Source: Nemophila menziesii
Taxonomy: Eukaryota > Streptophyta > Magnoliopsida > Boraginales > Hydrophyllaceae
DNA length: 64,000 nt
NCBI GenBank assembly: GCA_029959085.1
Contig: JARWIR010000010.1
Location: forward strand, 34,340,731-34,404,730
Direction of reading: 5' to 3'
This document shows positions 34,531-44,445 of this stretch, piece by piece. The notes below the pieces were generated by a model that saw only the letters and a list, made by a program, of their open reading frames with translations, had not been told where the DNA came from and did no database searches. Position 1 is the stretch's first letter. The number at the start of each line of letters is the position of its first letter. The position numbers and the translations under genes were made by a program.

Positions 34531-34984
34531 AACCATATTTATCGTTCTAGGTGATGACTATTTTTCCTTATTGAAATCAAGTTCCATTCCTACTACATTT
34601 AGAAGGAAAACCAATACAAGATTTTACAAAGGGAAATAAAAAATCACATTACGTAGAGCAAGATATTTTTCAAGAAAATAGTTTTCGAAAAACATTCCTT
34701 TTTACGAGGACTCCAGCCGCGGTTGATTTTCACATGTGGTCACAATCTTCATCATCCATCTCCTCAAAATAATAGAAAAATCTTGTTGTTAGAGCTTAAG
34801 TATGTTGATTCTTCTGCATACAAAATCCATCTCCACCAAGATTGCTTCGATCATTATTGCTATGATTTCCCCTTCTTCTCCAGACATGTTCAAGTTAATT
34901 CCAGGTGCAATCATTATTCAAAATAAGATCAAAATTGATTTTAATTTTTTTGTGAATAATGGAATTAACTAGAACAAGGAAAAC
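34531..34984. other. Unassigned DNA
   Basis: Possibly more of the decayed Copia gag-protease region on the minus strand, but no motif is firm. Confidence 0.3.
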
Positions 34985-35985
34985 AAAATAGAAACTTCTA
35001 AACTTAATGTAAAAGAACCTGAAGACGACATTCTAGTAGCGTGGACAAGTTTGCTACCTTAAAAATGATTTCTGGTGTAGTCAGGGTGCTAAAATATATT
35101 CGACGGTCGCTTCTCAAGGTGTGACTAGTACTAATCTGTTTAGAGTGCACTCTCTAAACGAGGGTTGAATCATTGCTCGAACGGCATAAATAATATTTTC
35201 TAACATAAGTGAGATTATTGATATGGGAGAATGATGTAAGAGATACTCGTTTTCTTCTTGTTGTGTCTCAAAAACAAGATGATACTGGTTTATGTAGCCA
35301 CCAAAGAGCCAACCCCATAACAGGAATTAATCACTCACAAGAGACAAGGAGAGTGTTTGACGATATTCAAATCTAAACATTACACATATTACAGACATTA
35401 CAATTTAATGAAAATGTCAATCACTCATTAAAATCATGTAATATATAATACATGTGAAGAAATGTGCCAGTAATCAAAAAATATTTTCAAACTTTTCAAA
35501 ATCCAGTATAGAAATCTCCAATAAATATTTAATAAAAAAATTCAATTTATTTTATTGTTTAGTTATTCCGAACTTTTTACGGCCATGCCTCGCCATTATC
35601 TGACCTTTAGTGATGGTGGTAGTAGTGTACGTGTGGGATAAAATCTATATTCTTTAATACCATAGATTAGCTTATTTAAAAAAAAAAAGTTAAATAATTT
35701 TAATGTAAAAACTATATAAATTTTATTTTCTATTATATAAGAGAACGATATTTGAATTCGGTGTCATGGTTTAAACCTACATCATTTATATAGATAACCA
35801 AAGATTTAGTCAGTTAAACTAACCTACTAGTTTAAATAAAATTATTAACCATAACCAATGTGGACGTTTATTTAAAAGCTTTATTACATTCCTTTTCATA
35901 AGTGACTCAAACACATTATAGAAAAATTGAAATTCTTTAGTCAACCATTACCGCAAAAGACCAAGTCAAAGATGGCCATATTCCA
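34985..35985. repeat. Dispersed ~0.9-kb repeat, copy 2 (with SINE insert)
   Basis: Collinear with copy 1 at 28715-29610, except for ~110 extra bases at 35728-35835 that are a SINE. After the SINE the match resumes (ATTATTAACCATAACCAATG / ATTATTAACCACAACCGG) and continues to TTAGTCAACCATTACCGCAA. Confidence 0.8.
35728..35835 (-). mobile_element. tRNA-derived SINE (family S1, copy 3, decayed)
   Basis: The minus strand reads AGGTTAGTTTAACTGACTAA (A-box region), TAGGTTTAAACC (B-box region), then GACACCGAATTCAAA and TCGTTCTCTTATA. This parallels the copy at 61565 (GGTTAGCTCAACTAGCC, AGGTTCAAACC, GACACCGAGTCCAAA, TGGCTCTCTTATT). It is absent from the other copy of the host repeat, so it is an insertion. 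Possible target duplication ATAAATTTTATT / ATAAAATTATT is imperfect. Confidence 0.75.
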
Positions 35986-36759
35986 ACAAGGTTCACCTAA
36001 AAATTACAATTTTTCTTTTCTCTTGTGAATGAAAAAATTATTCTTTGAACAAAAAAATAAGTGAATGAAAAAATTATTGGTGTGAATCCATGATGGAAGG
36101 CGAGGCGTTGTGGTATTTTTCCGATTGTCATATATTTTGTTCTAAAAATTAGCTTACGTGTTACAAGGTCTAGCTTATTTTTCAAAAATAGTTCAGGTAA
36201 TCTTAAATAGTTTTAGGTGGGCGGTGGGCCTTGGTGGTTTTTAGGCGGACCAAACGCTACCTAGATAATCTGAAACCTAAAAAAAAAAAAAAAAATCTAA
36301 TTTTTCAAAAAAAATTAATTTTTTAACCTAAAAAATTATATAAAACTTATTTTTGTTATAAAATTAATGCAATAGCTCGAATAGAGAAATATAATCTCGT
36401 AGTATTATTTATCGCGAATTAGGAGAAAAATAAAACCTTAATGTAGCGCTTTTAGTCTTCCAATAATATTTTTCTTGCCAAACATACTCACGTCTAGCAA
36501 ACGTGAGTTTTTTGTAACTTGCTTCGCGTTTTTTTAGTTTTCTTGCTAATTACCATCTCAAAAGGATGTTTCTCTCTTAAACGGCTTTCGGAAAGGTTTT
36601 TAATCGCTTTCGGATTCCGAGAAAATTACCATCGCAGCCGAGCAAGAACCCATACCCACTTGGAAGGTTTTAATTTCACAGCTACTATCCAAATCAGGGA
36701 CGAAATTAAGATACAAAAAGTGATTCGCAGTTTTACCTAATCTCTATGCAGTTACAGGA
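35986..36759. other. Spacer before Copia-2
   Basis: No recognised gene. A 14-A run lies near 36281. The 73-aa frame at 36519-36740 starts on a non-ATG codon and has no family resemblance. 36521-36759 and 44885 onward were contiguous before Copia-2 inserted. Confidence 0.4.
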
Positions 36760-36764
36760 GAAAT

Positions 36765-37198
36765 TGAAAGAAATAAATAAAATAAATATTTATTATATTT
36801 ATTTGATTGTCCGCCAAAATGTAGTTAATGGTTTTTTGTTTTGAATTTAAATTTTTAAATTCAAAAATCAAGGGAAGTTATTTATTTTATAACACCACTT
36901 TTCATTATAAAAAAAACGGCCTTATCATTATCTGAAGAGAAGTCAGAAGTTAGACAACTCCTTTGATTTACATCATTAATTCAACGCATCTATCTTCTCT
37001 CTTTTTTCTCTGCAAAATATTCACACACAAAAATCAATTGATCGGAGGCTCTTAGGTGGTGATTATAGAGGTCTCTCTTCCAGTAAGAAGATACACGGCC
37101 ACAAGACTATCTAGTTCTCAATTGTTTTGGATTCCGCTGCTCTTCAAGAGGTATTCCTAATTAATCATCTTGTTTTTAATATCTAATTAATTCTTTCA
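36765..37198 (+). repeat. Copia-2 5' LTR
   Basis: TG...CA ends. It contains an A/T palindrome GAATTTAAATTTTTAAATTC (36843-36862), a TATA-like CATTATAAAAAAAACGG (about 36903-36919) and a CT-rich R/U5 region. Transcription probably starts near 36935. Confidence 0.95.
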
Positions 37199-37200
37199 AT

Positions 37201-37213
37201 TGGTATCAGAGCA
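37201..37213 (+). other. Copia-2 primer binding site
   Basis: TGGTATCAGAGCA begins two bases after the LTR. It is complementary to the 3' half of initiator tRNA-Met, the usual Copia primer. Confidence 0.95.
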
Positions 37214-37685
37214 TGAAAGTTTTTAATTGGATTAATTTTTGTTTAAAAGAAAAAAAATTTGTCGAAGTTCTTTCTTTGTTGACAATTTTTTTTCTTTTAT
37301 TGGAATATTACACATATTTTGATCATGTTAATATTTTTTTTGTGTACTATCGGATGCCTGAATAGTAGATTAATGTATAAACCTTTTAGTATGTGTATTA
37401 TCTCTGTTCAGAAAATTATGTGAATTAGTTAATCATGTTACTGTATTAAATCATCAAGTCATACTACTGTAGGAAGTCCATTTTTTTCTGGCCCCATTTT
37501 TGTCATGTATGCTTAACCCAATTGTGAATGTCCATTAGAATCGTCTGTCTATTAGAAGAATTTGTGTATGTTCACTGTTTCTATATTATTTTTTTCGGAC
37601 CTGGGAGGCATCAGTAGCATGTTTATTTTGGACAGTAGCCCATTAGCATACACATGTTTATTTTGGAGTAGCCTGATTTGCATAG

Positions 37686-38061
37686 CCCATGTTTTGTTTT
37701 TTGTTTTCTGGAATTCTTTTTCGGACCTGATTTGAATTTTTTTAATATTGTTTGTCCGGCTTCATTGTTGCTGCATATACATTATTGGCCTGATTTGAGT
37801 TTTTTTAAATATTTTCGGACCAATTTTTTTCAAAACTGAACCTGCATTTGGTCCATGATATATACAAAACTGACCCATGTTTTGTTTTTTGTTTTCTGGA
37901 ATTCTTTTTCGGACCTGATTTGAATTTTTTTAATATTGTTTGTCCTACTTCATTGTTACTGCATATACATTATTGGCCTGATTTGAGTTTTCGGACCAAT
38001 TTTCGGACCAATTTTTTTCAAAACTGAACCTGCATTTGGTCCATGATATATACAAAACTGA
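37686..38061 (+). repeat. Two tandem 188-bp repeats in the Copia-2 leader
   Basis: Unit 1 is 37686-37873 and unit 2 is 37874-38061. Both begin CCCATGTTTTGTTTTTTG and end CCATGATATATACAAAACTG. They are nearly identical except for a rearranged TTTTCGGACCAA motif. An additional partial CCCATTAGCATACACATG-type unit lies just upstream. Confidence 0.92.
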
Positions 38062-38065
38062 AACT

Positions 38066-38098
38066 GCTCCTGGGTGATTCGAACCCAGGCAATTCAAA
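38066..38098 (-). other. tRNA T-arm-like fossil in Copia-2 leader
   Basis: The minus strand reads CCTGGGTTCGAATCACCCAGG. It has a perfect T-arm stem-loop (TGGGT, loop TCGAATC, ACCCA) equivalent to a pol III B-box. The remainder of a tRNA cloverleaf is not convincing, so this is at most a tRNA or SINE fragment captured in the leader. Confidence 0.4.
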
Positions 38099-38244
38099 CC
38101 AGTGACATGTGACTTTACCAGATTCTCTATCTTAAATACTTGTTAATGAATATAGTTCCTGGAAAGTACTTAAATCTGTTTGTTTCTTGTTTCCTAATCG
38201 ATTGTGGTGTAATTTTATCGTTCTAATTTTTCTATATGTAGAAA

Positions 38245-38820
38245 ATGATGGTAACACGATCCAGGGGATCACGGGAATCAAGGCTCCGCCTAATGAGAGA
38301 TTACCGAATGCTTCATATGAACATGAGAAATCCTAATGGACCACTAAGGGTTCATACACCTCGTCGAGCAAGGACACCTGAACAAAGACAGATTTTGAGA
38401 AACAGTATCCGAGCACTCCACTATAGGAAGAGACCTAATCACACTTTGGTGCAACATGTAGCAATTGTGAATAGGTTGATTCAAGATGTCATCAATTGGG
38501 GTGATATAATATGCGAAAATCACAAGGTTGAAGTACTTCGCAGAACTTTGCCGAGAGAGTTGCAAAGGGATCTTGATATCTTATGGGAGTATGAATTTCC
38601 GGAGAACCATGTTCATGGACGAGATAACACATATGAGTGGCTTGTGTATGCTTTGACTGAGTCTCACTTGTGGAGGCATTTCAATAGCTCAATTAGGCCA
38701 GAACAATGCAATTGTGGATTGCATTATCCAACCACCGATGTTACTAGATATTTTCCGATTGGAAAATATGAGGAAGTGAGATTTGAGGAGTCAATTCCAA
38801 AATTAAGGTTTTGGATATGA
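38245..38820 (+). CDS. Extra Copia-2 ORF before gag: truncated Gag-like protein
   Basis: An intact 191-aa frame starts MMVTRSRG at 38245 and lies wholly between the 5' LTR and gag. The N-terminus (residues 1-60) is strongly basic (RSRGSRESRLRLMRDYR, TPRRARTPEQRQ). Residues 65-103 align with residues 129-167 of the element's own Gag without a gap. NHTLVQH matches NQTMQQH, and an I, a G and a V fall at equal spacing. RRTLP matches IRSLP. There are about 11 identities in 39 and many conservative changes. Further on, DNTYEWLVYALTESHL parallels IKTFDDAARHVTLEDERL. It lacks the Gag N-terminal half (YNLWK block) and the CCHC knuckle, though C-N-C-G-L-H (155-160) could be a vestige. The DNA before the ATG (TTTTTCTATATGTAG) resembles a splice acceptor. 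I infer a second, capsid-C-terminal-like protein. Its function is unknown. A chance ORF is unlikely at this length in AT-rich DNA. Confidence 0.7.
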   Translation: MMVTRSRGSRESRLRLMRDYRMLHMNMRNPNGPLRVHTPRRARTPEQRQILRNSIRALHYRKRPNHTLVQHVAIVNRLIQDVINWGDIICENHKVEVLRRTLPRELQRDLDILWEYEFPENHVHGRDNTYEWLVYALTESHLWRHFNSSIRPEQCNCGLHYPTTDVTRYFPIGKYEEVRFEESIPKLRFWI

Positions 38821-39266
38821 ATGATGTTTGCTAGTTGAATTTGCAGTAGGTAGTTTGCTTAAGTAGGTTATTTTCTTCAATGTTTTTTCATTCCATGTTT
38901 GTTAGAAATTACATTAGTTGCTTTTATCCCTTTGATTCAGTATTTTCTTTATTGAACATGTTTTTCTAGTTATGTATGAATTCAACTATTTCCCTTTGCT
39001 TTTATGTTTTAGTTGTTTATTTTTCATACAATATCGCTCTATTTATGTTAGAGTAAGTGGGAGTTCTTGAAGAACTTATTTTGCGGTTAATGATTTTGAT
39101 TGAATGATTAAGACAAACAAAATATAGTGATTCATGATTGGGAACATAGTGAACTTTCTTTATCACTTATTTTGTTATCTTTGTTATTCATTCCATTTGC
39201 ATTAATAGCTTAAAGTTGTTAAATAAATGTATGTTATTAATGGAAATCTCTTACTTTATAGAGAAA

Positions 39267-40169
39267 ATGGCATCGAAAACCATCATTGCTGATCTCAACA
39301 AAGGAGAAAAGATGAATGGTGAGAACTATAACCTTTGGAAGCTCAAGATACACTATGTTCTAGAAGAGCAAGATGTTCTTGAGGCTGTTAACAACATCAT
39401 GGCTCAGCCTGAGGAAGGCAACACAGCTCAAAACAGAAGGGACATGGAGGCTTATGAGAAGTGGAAAAAGAAAGATTCCACTGCAAGAGGCATCTTGATA
39501 GGCTCCATGAATGACGATTTTGTCTATGAATGTCAACGATACCTCACTGCTCACGAGATGTGGAATGCTCTTAATGAGAAGTATGGGGGTACGACTGTGA
39601 CAAAGTTGCGTCAATTGACCATTAAGTTTGACACTTGCAAGAAGAAGCCTAATCAAACCATGCAACAACATCTCCGAGAGATGTCTAACATGATTAGGGA
39701 ACTTAAGAATGCAGGTCATAACCTTACTGATGAACAACAAGTTCAAGCTGTGATCCGATCTCTTCCAAATAACTGGGAGCATTTGAAGATAAACTTGACT
39801 CACAATGACAACATCAAAACCTTTGATGATGCTGCTCGTCATGTGACATTGGAAGATGAACGTCTAGATGCAATTAAGCCTCAGGGTCAGGCTTATGTTG
39901 CTGAGTCAAGTTCCCACAAAGTTTCTGGCAATAAGCGCAAGAACAATGGGAAGAAGAACGGAAATGAGCATGTTTCCAAGAAGAACAAGAAAGGTGGTAA
40001 CAATAAGGGAAAACGCTTCCGTAAGAAGAAAGACAAGAGTAAGATAAAATGCTTTAACTGTGACAAACTGGGTCACTTCGCTCGCGAGTGTAGCGAGCCC
40101 AGAAAGGTAGCAATGTCATTTACTTCTTGTAATTTTTGCTTATGTTACCAGTACTGTATTGCTTGCTGA
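39267..40169 (+). CDS. Copia-2 Gag
   Basis: 300 aa from ATG 39267 (MASKTIIADLNKGEKMNG). An upstream non-ATG extension to 39216 is not needed. Structure: the NYNLWKLKIHYVLEEQDV N-terminal block; the UBN2 capsid region to about residue 215; a very basic Lys/Asn-rich stretch (about 220-270); one CCHC knuckle CFNCDKLGHFAREC (about 275-288); then 20 residues to a stop at 40167-40169. It forms virus-like particles and binds RNA. The preceding CTTACTTTATAG is acceptor-like. After EPRKV the frame departs from pol, which continues in the +1 frame. Confidence 0.9.
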   Translation: MASKTIIADLNKGEKMNGENYNLWKLKIHYVLEEQDVLEAVNNIMAQPEEGNTAQNRRDMEAYEKWKKKDSTARGILIGSMNDDFVYECQRYLTAHEMWNALNEKYGGTTVTKLRQLTIKFDTCKKKPNQTMQQHLREMSNMIRELKNAGHNLTDEQQVQAVIRSLPNNWEHLKINLTHNDNIKTFDDAARHVTLEDERLDAIKPQGQAYVAESSSHKVSGNKRKNNGKKNGNEHVSKKNKKGGNNKGKRFRKKKDKSKIKCFNCDKLGHFARECSEPRKVAMSFTSCNFCLCYQYCIAC

Positions 40170-43100
40170 TTCTAATCCTTTGTGGACTGTGGACTCAGGA
40201 GCGACAGACCATGTAGCCAAAGACCGAGAGGCATATGTAGAGTACCGTCGGATTCCAGAGGGATCAAGGTGGATATATGTAGGAGACAACAATAAGGTTG
40301 AAGTCAAAGGAGTTGGCACTTGCAAATTGAACTTGCGAGGTGGTCAAACCTTGTACCTGCATGATGTACTTTACGCACCTGACATTCGACGGAACTTAGT
40401 CTCGGTCACTGTTCTTCTAGGATTAGGTTTTAATTTGCATTTTCATAACAAACAAGTAGATATCTATTATGACGCTAAGTATTATGGTTCTGGTTTTATT
40501 TCGCATGGTTTAATTGTACTAGATGATGATAACTCGTTTAATAGTTATTATGTAAGTAGTTGCTTTTCTACTAATACTTCTTCTTCTAGTAATTCAAATG
40601 TAGAAGAAAATGTATGGCATGCTAGATTAGGTCATATTGGACAAGACCGTATGAATTTGTTGGCTAAGGCGAACCTTTTGGGTTTGTTGACTAAAGTCAA
40701 CTTGCCAACTTGTGAAAATTGTCTAGCAGGTAAAGCAAAACGAAAACCATTTGGAAAGGCTAAACGAGTCGAGTACCCATTACAAGTAATTCATTCAGAC
40801 ATTTGTGGCCCAATGAGTGTTCAAACTAGACATGGGGAACGTTATTTCATCACCTTTATAGATGATTTCACTAGGTTTGGTTATGTCTACCTGATTTCTC
40901 ACAAATCTGAAGCATTGAAATGTTTTATGACATTTATCAATGAAGTGGAAAATCAGTTAGAGAGGAAGGTGAAAACCCTAAGAACCGATCGAGGACGTGA
41001 ATATCTATCTGATCAGTTTAAAGAACTATGTGATAAAAAAGGGATAGTAAGGCAACTTACAATTCCTAGAACACCACAACAGAATGGTGTGGCTGAAAGG
41101 AGGAATAGAACACTCCTAGAAATGGTTAGGTCTATGATGGCACAAGCAAATCTTCCAATATCTTATTGGGGAGATGCCTTGCTTACCGCCTGTTATATAC
41201 TTAACCGAGTACCCACAAAGACTATTCCATCAACTCCTTATGAACTATGGACAGGTAGGAAACCTAATCTGTCATACTTGCGACCTTGGGGGTCGGCAAG
41301 CTATGTTCATGATCTATCTCATAAGTATGGGAAGTTAGGTCCAAGAGGTAAGAAGTGTATCTTCATTAGATACCCAGATCACTCTAAAGGATATGTGTTT
41401 ATTGGTGAACATAATGATGGGGGTCTTACAGAAATTGAGTCACGAGATGTTACATTCTTAGAGAATGATTTTCCTAGCAGAGGTGAGGTTGACAGAAATT
41501 CCATTTTATGTGAATTAAATGAGATTCAGGAAGATGATATGCAAACAAATGTGACACCTGATGAGGTAACACATACTCAAGAAAAAGAGACGGACACTCC
41601 TCTAAATCTTGAGACGGAAGAAACCATTGCATCATCTAGTAATCCTATTTCTCAAGATTCTCAACTTAAGAGAAGTGCTAGAGGTTTAGTTCCTCGTCGC
41701 CGATTTGAAATCGAAGGAGAAGTCTTTATGATAACTCCACAAGACGAAGAAGAACCTCGAACAGTTAATGAAGCACTCTCATGTCCCGCTAAGAATGAAA
41801 GGAGGAAAGCAATGGAAGAAGAAATGGAGTCGATGAAGAAAAACCAGGTATGGGAACTGGTTGATCTCCCAAAAGGACGTAAAGCGATTGGGAACAAATG
41901 GGTTCTCAAAATAAAGAGGAAACCTGACAATTCCATTGACAGGTATAAAGCTAGCTTGGTAGCGAAAGGCTATACTCAACGGGAAGGAATAGATTTTGAG
42001 GAAACTTTCTCTCCTGTTGTTAGATTTACCTCAATACGTCTTATTTTAGCTATTGTGGCGCATCTCGATCTAGAATTGCACCAAATGGATGTTAAAACTG
42101 CATTTCTAAATGGAGATTTAGAAGAGGTAATTTTCATGGAACAACCCTCAGGTTTCGTTGTAAAAGATCAAGAGAATAAAGTATGTAGATTGTTGAAATC
42201 AATCTATGGTCTTAAGCAAGCCTCGAGACAGTGGAATTTGAGATTTCATGAAGTCATCTCGTCAAATGGATTTGAGATGATAAGTGAAGACCACTGTGTT
42301 TATATTAAACGTTCCAAGAAAAATTTCGTAATTTTATCTCTATATGTGGATGACATCCTATTAGCTGGGAATGATAAAGAGTTTATTCAAGCTAACAAGG
42401 AGTGGCTAGCTTCTCAATTCGATATGAAAGATATGGGAGAAGCAAATTATATTCTTGGTGTTAAGATTCATAGAGATAGGTCTAGAAGACTATTATCTCT
42501 ATCTCAAGAACCTTACATCATGAATGTACTTGAGCGCTTTGGTATGACTACGTGCAATGCCATTGACACTCCTGTAGCAAAGGGAATAAACTTAACTCTC
42601 GACATGTGTCCTAGTACTACAGAAGAAAAACAGAAAATGTCAACAGTACCATATTCTAGTGCCATTGGTAGTCTTATGTATGTTATGATGTGTACGAGAC
42701 CAGATATATGTTATGCAGTAGGTTTAGTTAGTCGTTTTCAATCGAACCCTGGACAAGAGCATTGGAAAGCTGTGAAAAGGATATTGAGATATCTAAAAGG
42801 CACTAAAGATCATGCCTTATGCTTTCGAGGAGATAAATTACGTCTAGAAGGATATACAGATGCCGATTGGGCTGGTGATATAGATGGGCGTAAATCCACT
42901 TCAGGTTATGTTTTCTTGCTAAATAATTGCGCAATCTCGTGGAGTAGCAAGAAACAAACCTGTGTAGCTTTGTCAACGATGGAAGCTGAATTTGTAGCAT
43001 GCTCAGCTGCGGTTCAGGAGGCTGTTTGGTTAAAAAGGTTCTTTGAACATTTAGGATTCTCTGGTGATAGTGGGAGTCCAATAACAATATACTGTGATAG

Positions 43101-43317
43101 TCAAGCTGCAATGGCTTATGTGAAAGATCCAAAATATCACAGCAAGACCAAACACATTGATATAAAGTATAACTTCGTTAGAGATATAATTGCACAAAAG
43201 GATGTTACTTTGCAATATATACCCACACGCAATATGCTTGCCGATCCATTCACAAAAGCTATCCCAAGGGATGTATTCATGGATCATGTTAGATCTATAG
43301 GATTAAGCAAGATATAA
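40159..43317 (+). CDS. Copia-2 Pol polyprotein (PR-IN-RT-RH)
   Basis: A 1052-residue open frame, open from 40111 without an early ATG, so it needs a +1 shift from gag or is a mutated fusion. Protease: WTVDSGATDHV (residues 9-19). Pre-integrase: WHARLGHIGQDR (about 153). Integrase: HSDICGPM, IDDFTRFGYVY, TDRGREY, PQQNGVAERRNRTLLEM (about 210-330). RT: YKASLVAKGYTQREGIDFEE, MDVKTAFLNGDLEE, LYVDDILLAG (YVDD near 729). RNase H: YTDADWAGDIDGRKSTSGY and STMEAEFVA (about 898-950). It ends DPFTKAIPRDVFMDHVRSIG, the normal Copia C-terminus. No internal stop or frameshift was seen. Confidence 0.93.
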   Translation: MLADSNPLWTVDSGATDHVAKDREAYVEYRRIPEGSRWIYVGDNNKVEVKGVGTCKLNLRGGQTLYLHDVLYAPDIRRNLVSVTVLLGLGFNLHFHNKQVDIYYDAKYYGSGFISHGLIVLDDDNSFNSYYVSSCFSTNTSSSSNSNVEENVWHARLGHIGQDRMNLLAKANLLGLLTKVNLPTCENCLAGKAKRKPFGKAKRVEYPLQVIHSDICGPMSVQTRHGERYFITFIDDFTRFGYVYLISHKSEALKCFMTFINEVENQLERKVKTLRTDRGREYLSDQFKELCDKKGIVRQLTIPRTPQQNGVAERRNRTLLEMVRSMMAQANLPISYWGDALLTACYILNRVPTKTIPSTPYELWTGRKPNLSYLRPWGSASYVHDLSHKYGKLGPRGKKCIFIRYPDHSKGYVFIGEHNDGGLTEIESRDVTFLENDFPSRGEVDRNSILCELNEIQEDDMQTNVTPDEVTHTQEKETDTPLNLETEETIASSSNPISQDSQLKRSARGLVPRRRFEIEGEVFMITPQDEEEPRTVNEALSCPAKNERRKAMEEEMESMKKNQVWELVDLPKGRKAIGNKWVLKIKRKPDNSIDRYKASLVAKGYTQREGIDFEETFSPVVRFTSIRLILAIVAHLDLELHQMDVKTAFLNGDLEEVIFMEQPSGFVVKDQENKVCRLLKSIYGLKQASRQWNLRFHEVISSNGFEMISEDHCVYIKRSKKNFVILSLYVDDILLAGNDKEFIQANKEWLASQFDMKDMGEANYILGVKIHRDRSRRLLSLSQEPYIMNVLERFGMTTCNAIDTPVAKGINLTLDMCPSTTEEKQKMSTVPYSSAIGSLMYVMMCTRPDICYAVGLVSRFQSNPGQEHWKAVKRILRYLKGTKDHALCFRGDKLRLEGYTDADWAGDIDGRKSTSGYVFLLNNCAISWSSKKQTCVALSTMEAEFVACSAAVQEAVWLKRFFEHLGFSGDSGSPITIYCDSQAAMAYVKDPKYHSKTKHIDIKYNFVRDIIAQKDVTLQYIPTRNMLADPFTKAIPRDVFMDHVRSIGLSKI

Positions 43318-44445
43318 TGTATGAATTATTGCTAGTTTATGTGCATTCATGTATATATTTCCATTAGTATGTTTATTTAACTGTTTATTTTAATAATATC
43401 ATGTTTGATATGTATTATATATATTGCGTGTGATTTTGTAAGTATGTATGTCCTATAGACTGAGATTGGCCCTGTCACACGGGCAATCGCCTTTGGCATA
43501 AGAAGTGCGCAAAGATGAGACTAACTCATGGCAGTGAAGAACCCTTAAGATAAAATGAGTTAAGATAGTCGCCTTAACTGAGTGTTAAGATGAGATCATA
43601 AATATGGATAAACCATGTTAAACTTATATTATGATCGAAGTAGAATCCCACTATCTACTTAGTCTATAATAGCCAGATATGAATTGCTTGATTGATTTCA
43701 TAGAAGGGTTTATCGATCGAAGAATTCATCTTAGGCAACGAGGCTTGTCTAATTATATATCTGTATGGTATTTGTAAAATTGTGACATACAATTTGAGTT
43801 ATATGAATAATACCATAACATGTGTGTCATACCACATGTGCTTTCGACCAAAAGGAAGTGAAGAATTGATCCCTGTTTCTTCACTGTGTGATACCTTTGA
43901 TTTGTGCCCTTATTACTTTTGACTATATCTTGATATTTTGATTAGGTGTATGCTACTTTGAACACATTACCAATGATCATGAGTGATTCGGTCTAATGGG
44001 GTATGTTTGGGAAAGCAACCTAATCAATATAAAAGGATATAAGTGTAAAGGGAAGACTAGAATTGTGTATCAAATGTGTGCTTGCAGGTTAACCGATCAT
44101 GTAAGTCAATACGGACTATAACATGATAGTGAGACACATAAACGAAATGACAGTGAGCTCTTTTTCACGTAGAAGTTGTGATATAAAAGGGGTCAGAGTT
44201 ACTGTAATATGATACAACATATTGTTAGTCTGGGGTACTGCAGGATACGTAACAGATGAAACCATTTTGAGCAACTATGTACCCTAACAGGTTATTAGTA
44301 ACGAATGCTCGTATGCTTGCCGGTCGCACGACCTATTTGCCAAGTATGATGATATTTTGATTCAGGTGTGTACATGGGAAGATATGATGTAATGAGATGT
44401 GGATTCTATGGATAAGATGCAACTTCATTATGGCGAGGGGGAGAA
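43318..44445 (+). other. Copia-2 3' noncoding region
   Basis: 1.1 kb between pol and the 3' LTR with no ORF of note. It includes a moderately GC-rich GGCCCTGTCACACGGGCAAT stretch near 43466 with hairpin potential (GCCCTGTCACACGGGC). No env-like gene is present. Confidence 0.7.
44432..44445 (+). other. Copia-2 polypurine tract
   Basis: GGCGAGGGGGAGAA directly abuts the 3' LTR start TGAAAG. It primes plus-strand DNA synthesis in reverse transcription. Confidence 0.9.

Noticed and set aside
38066..38098. Functional tRNA gene in Copia leader
   Set aside because: Only the T-arm is convincing. D and anticodon arms and the acceptor stem are missing.
39360..39842. Minus-strand 160-aa ORF over gag
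   Set aside because: Shadow of the Copia-2 gag coding strand, with no independent features.
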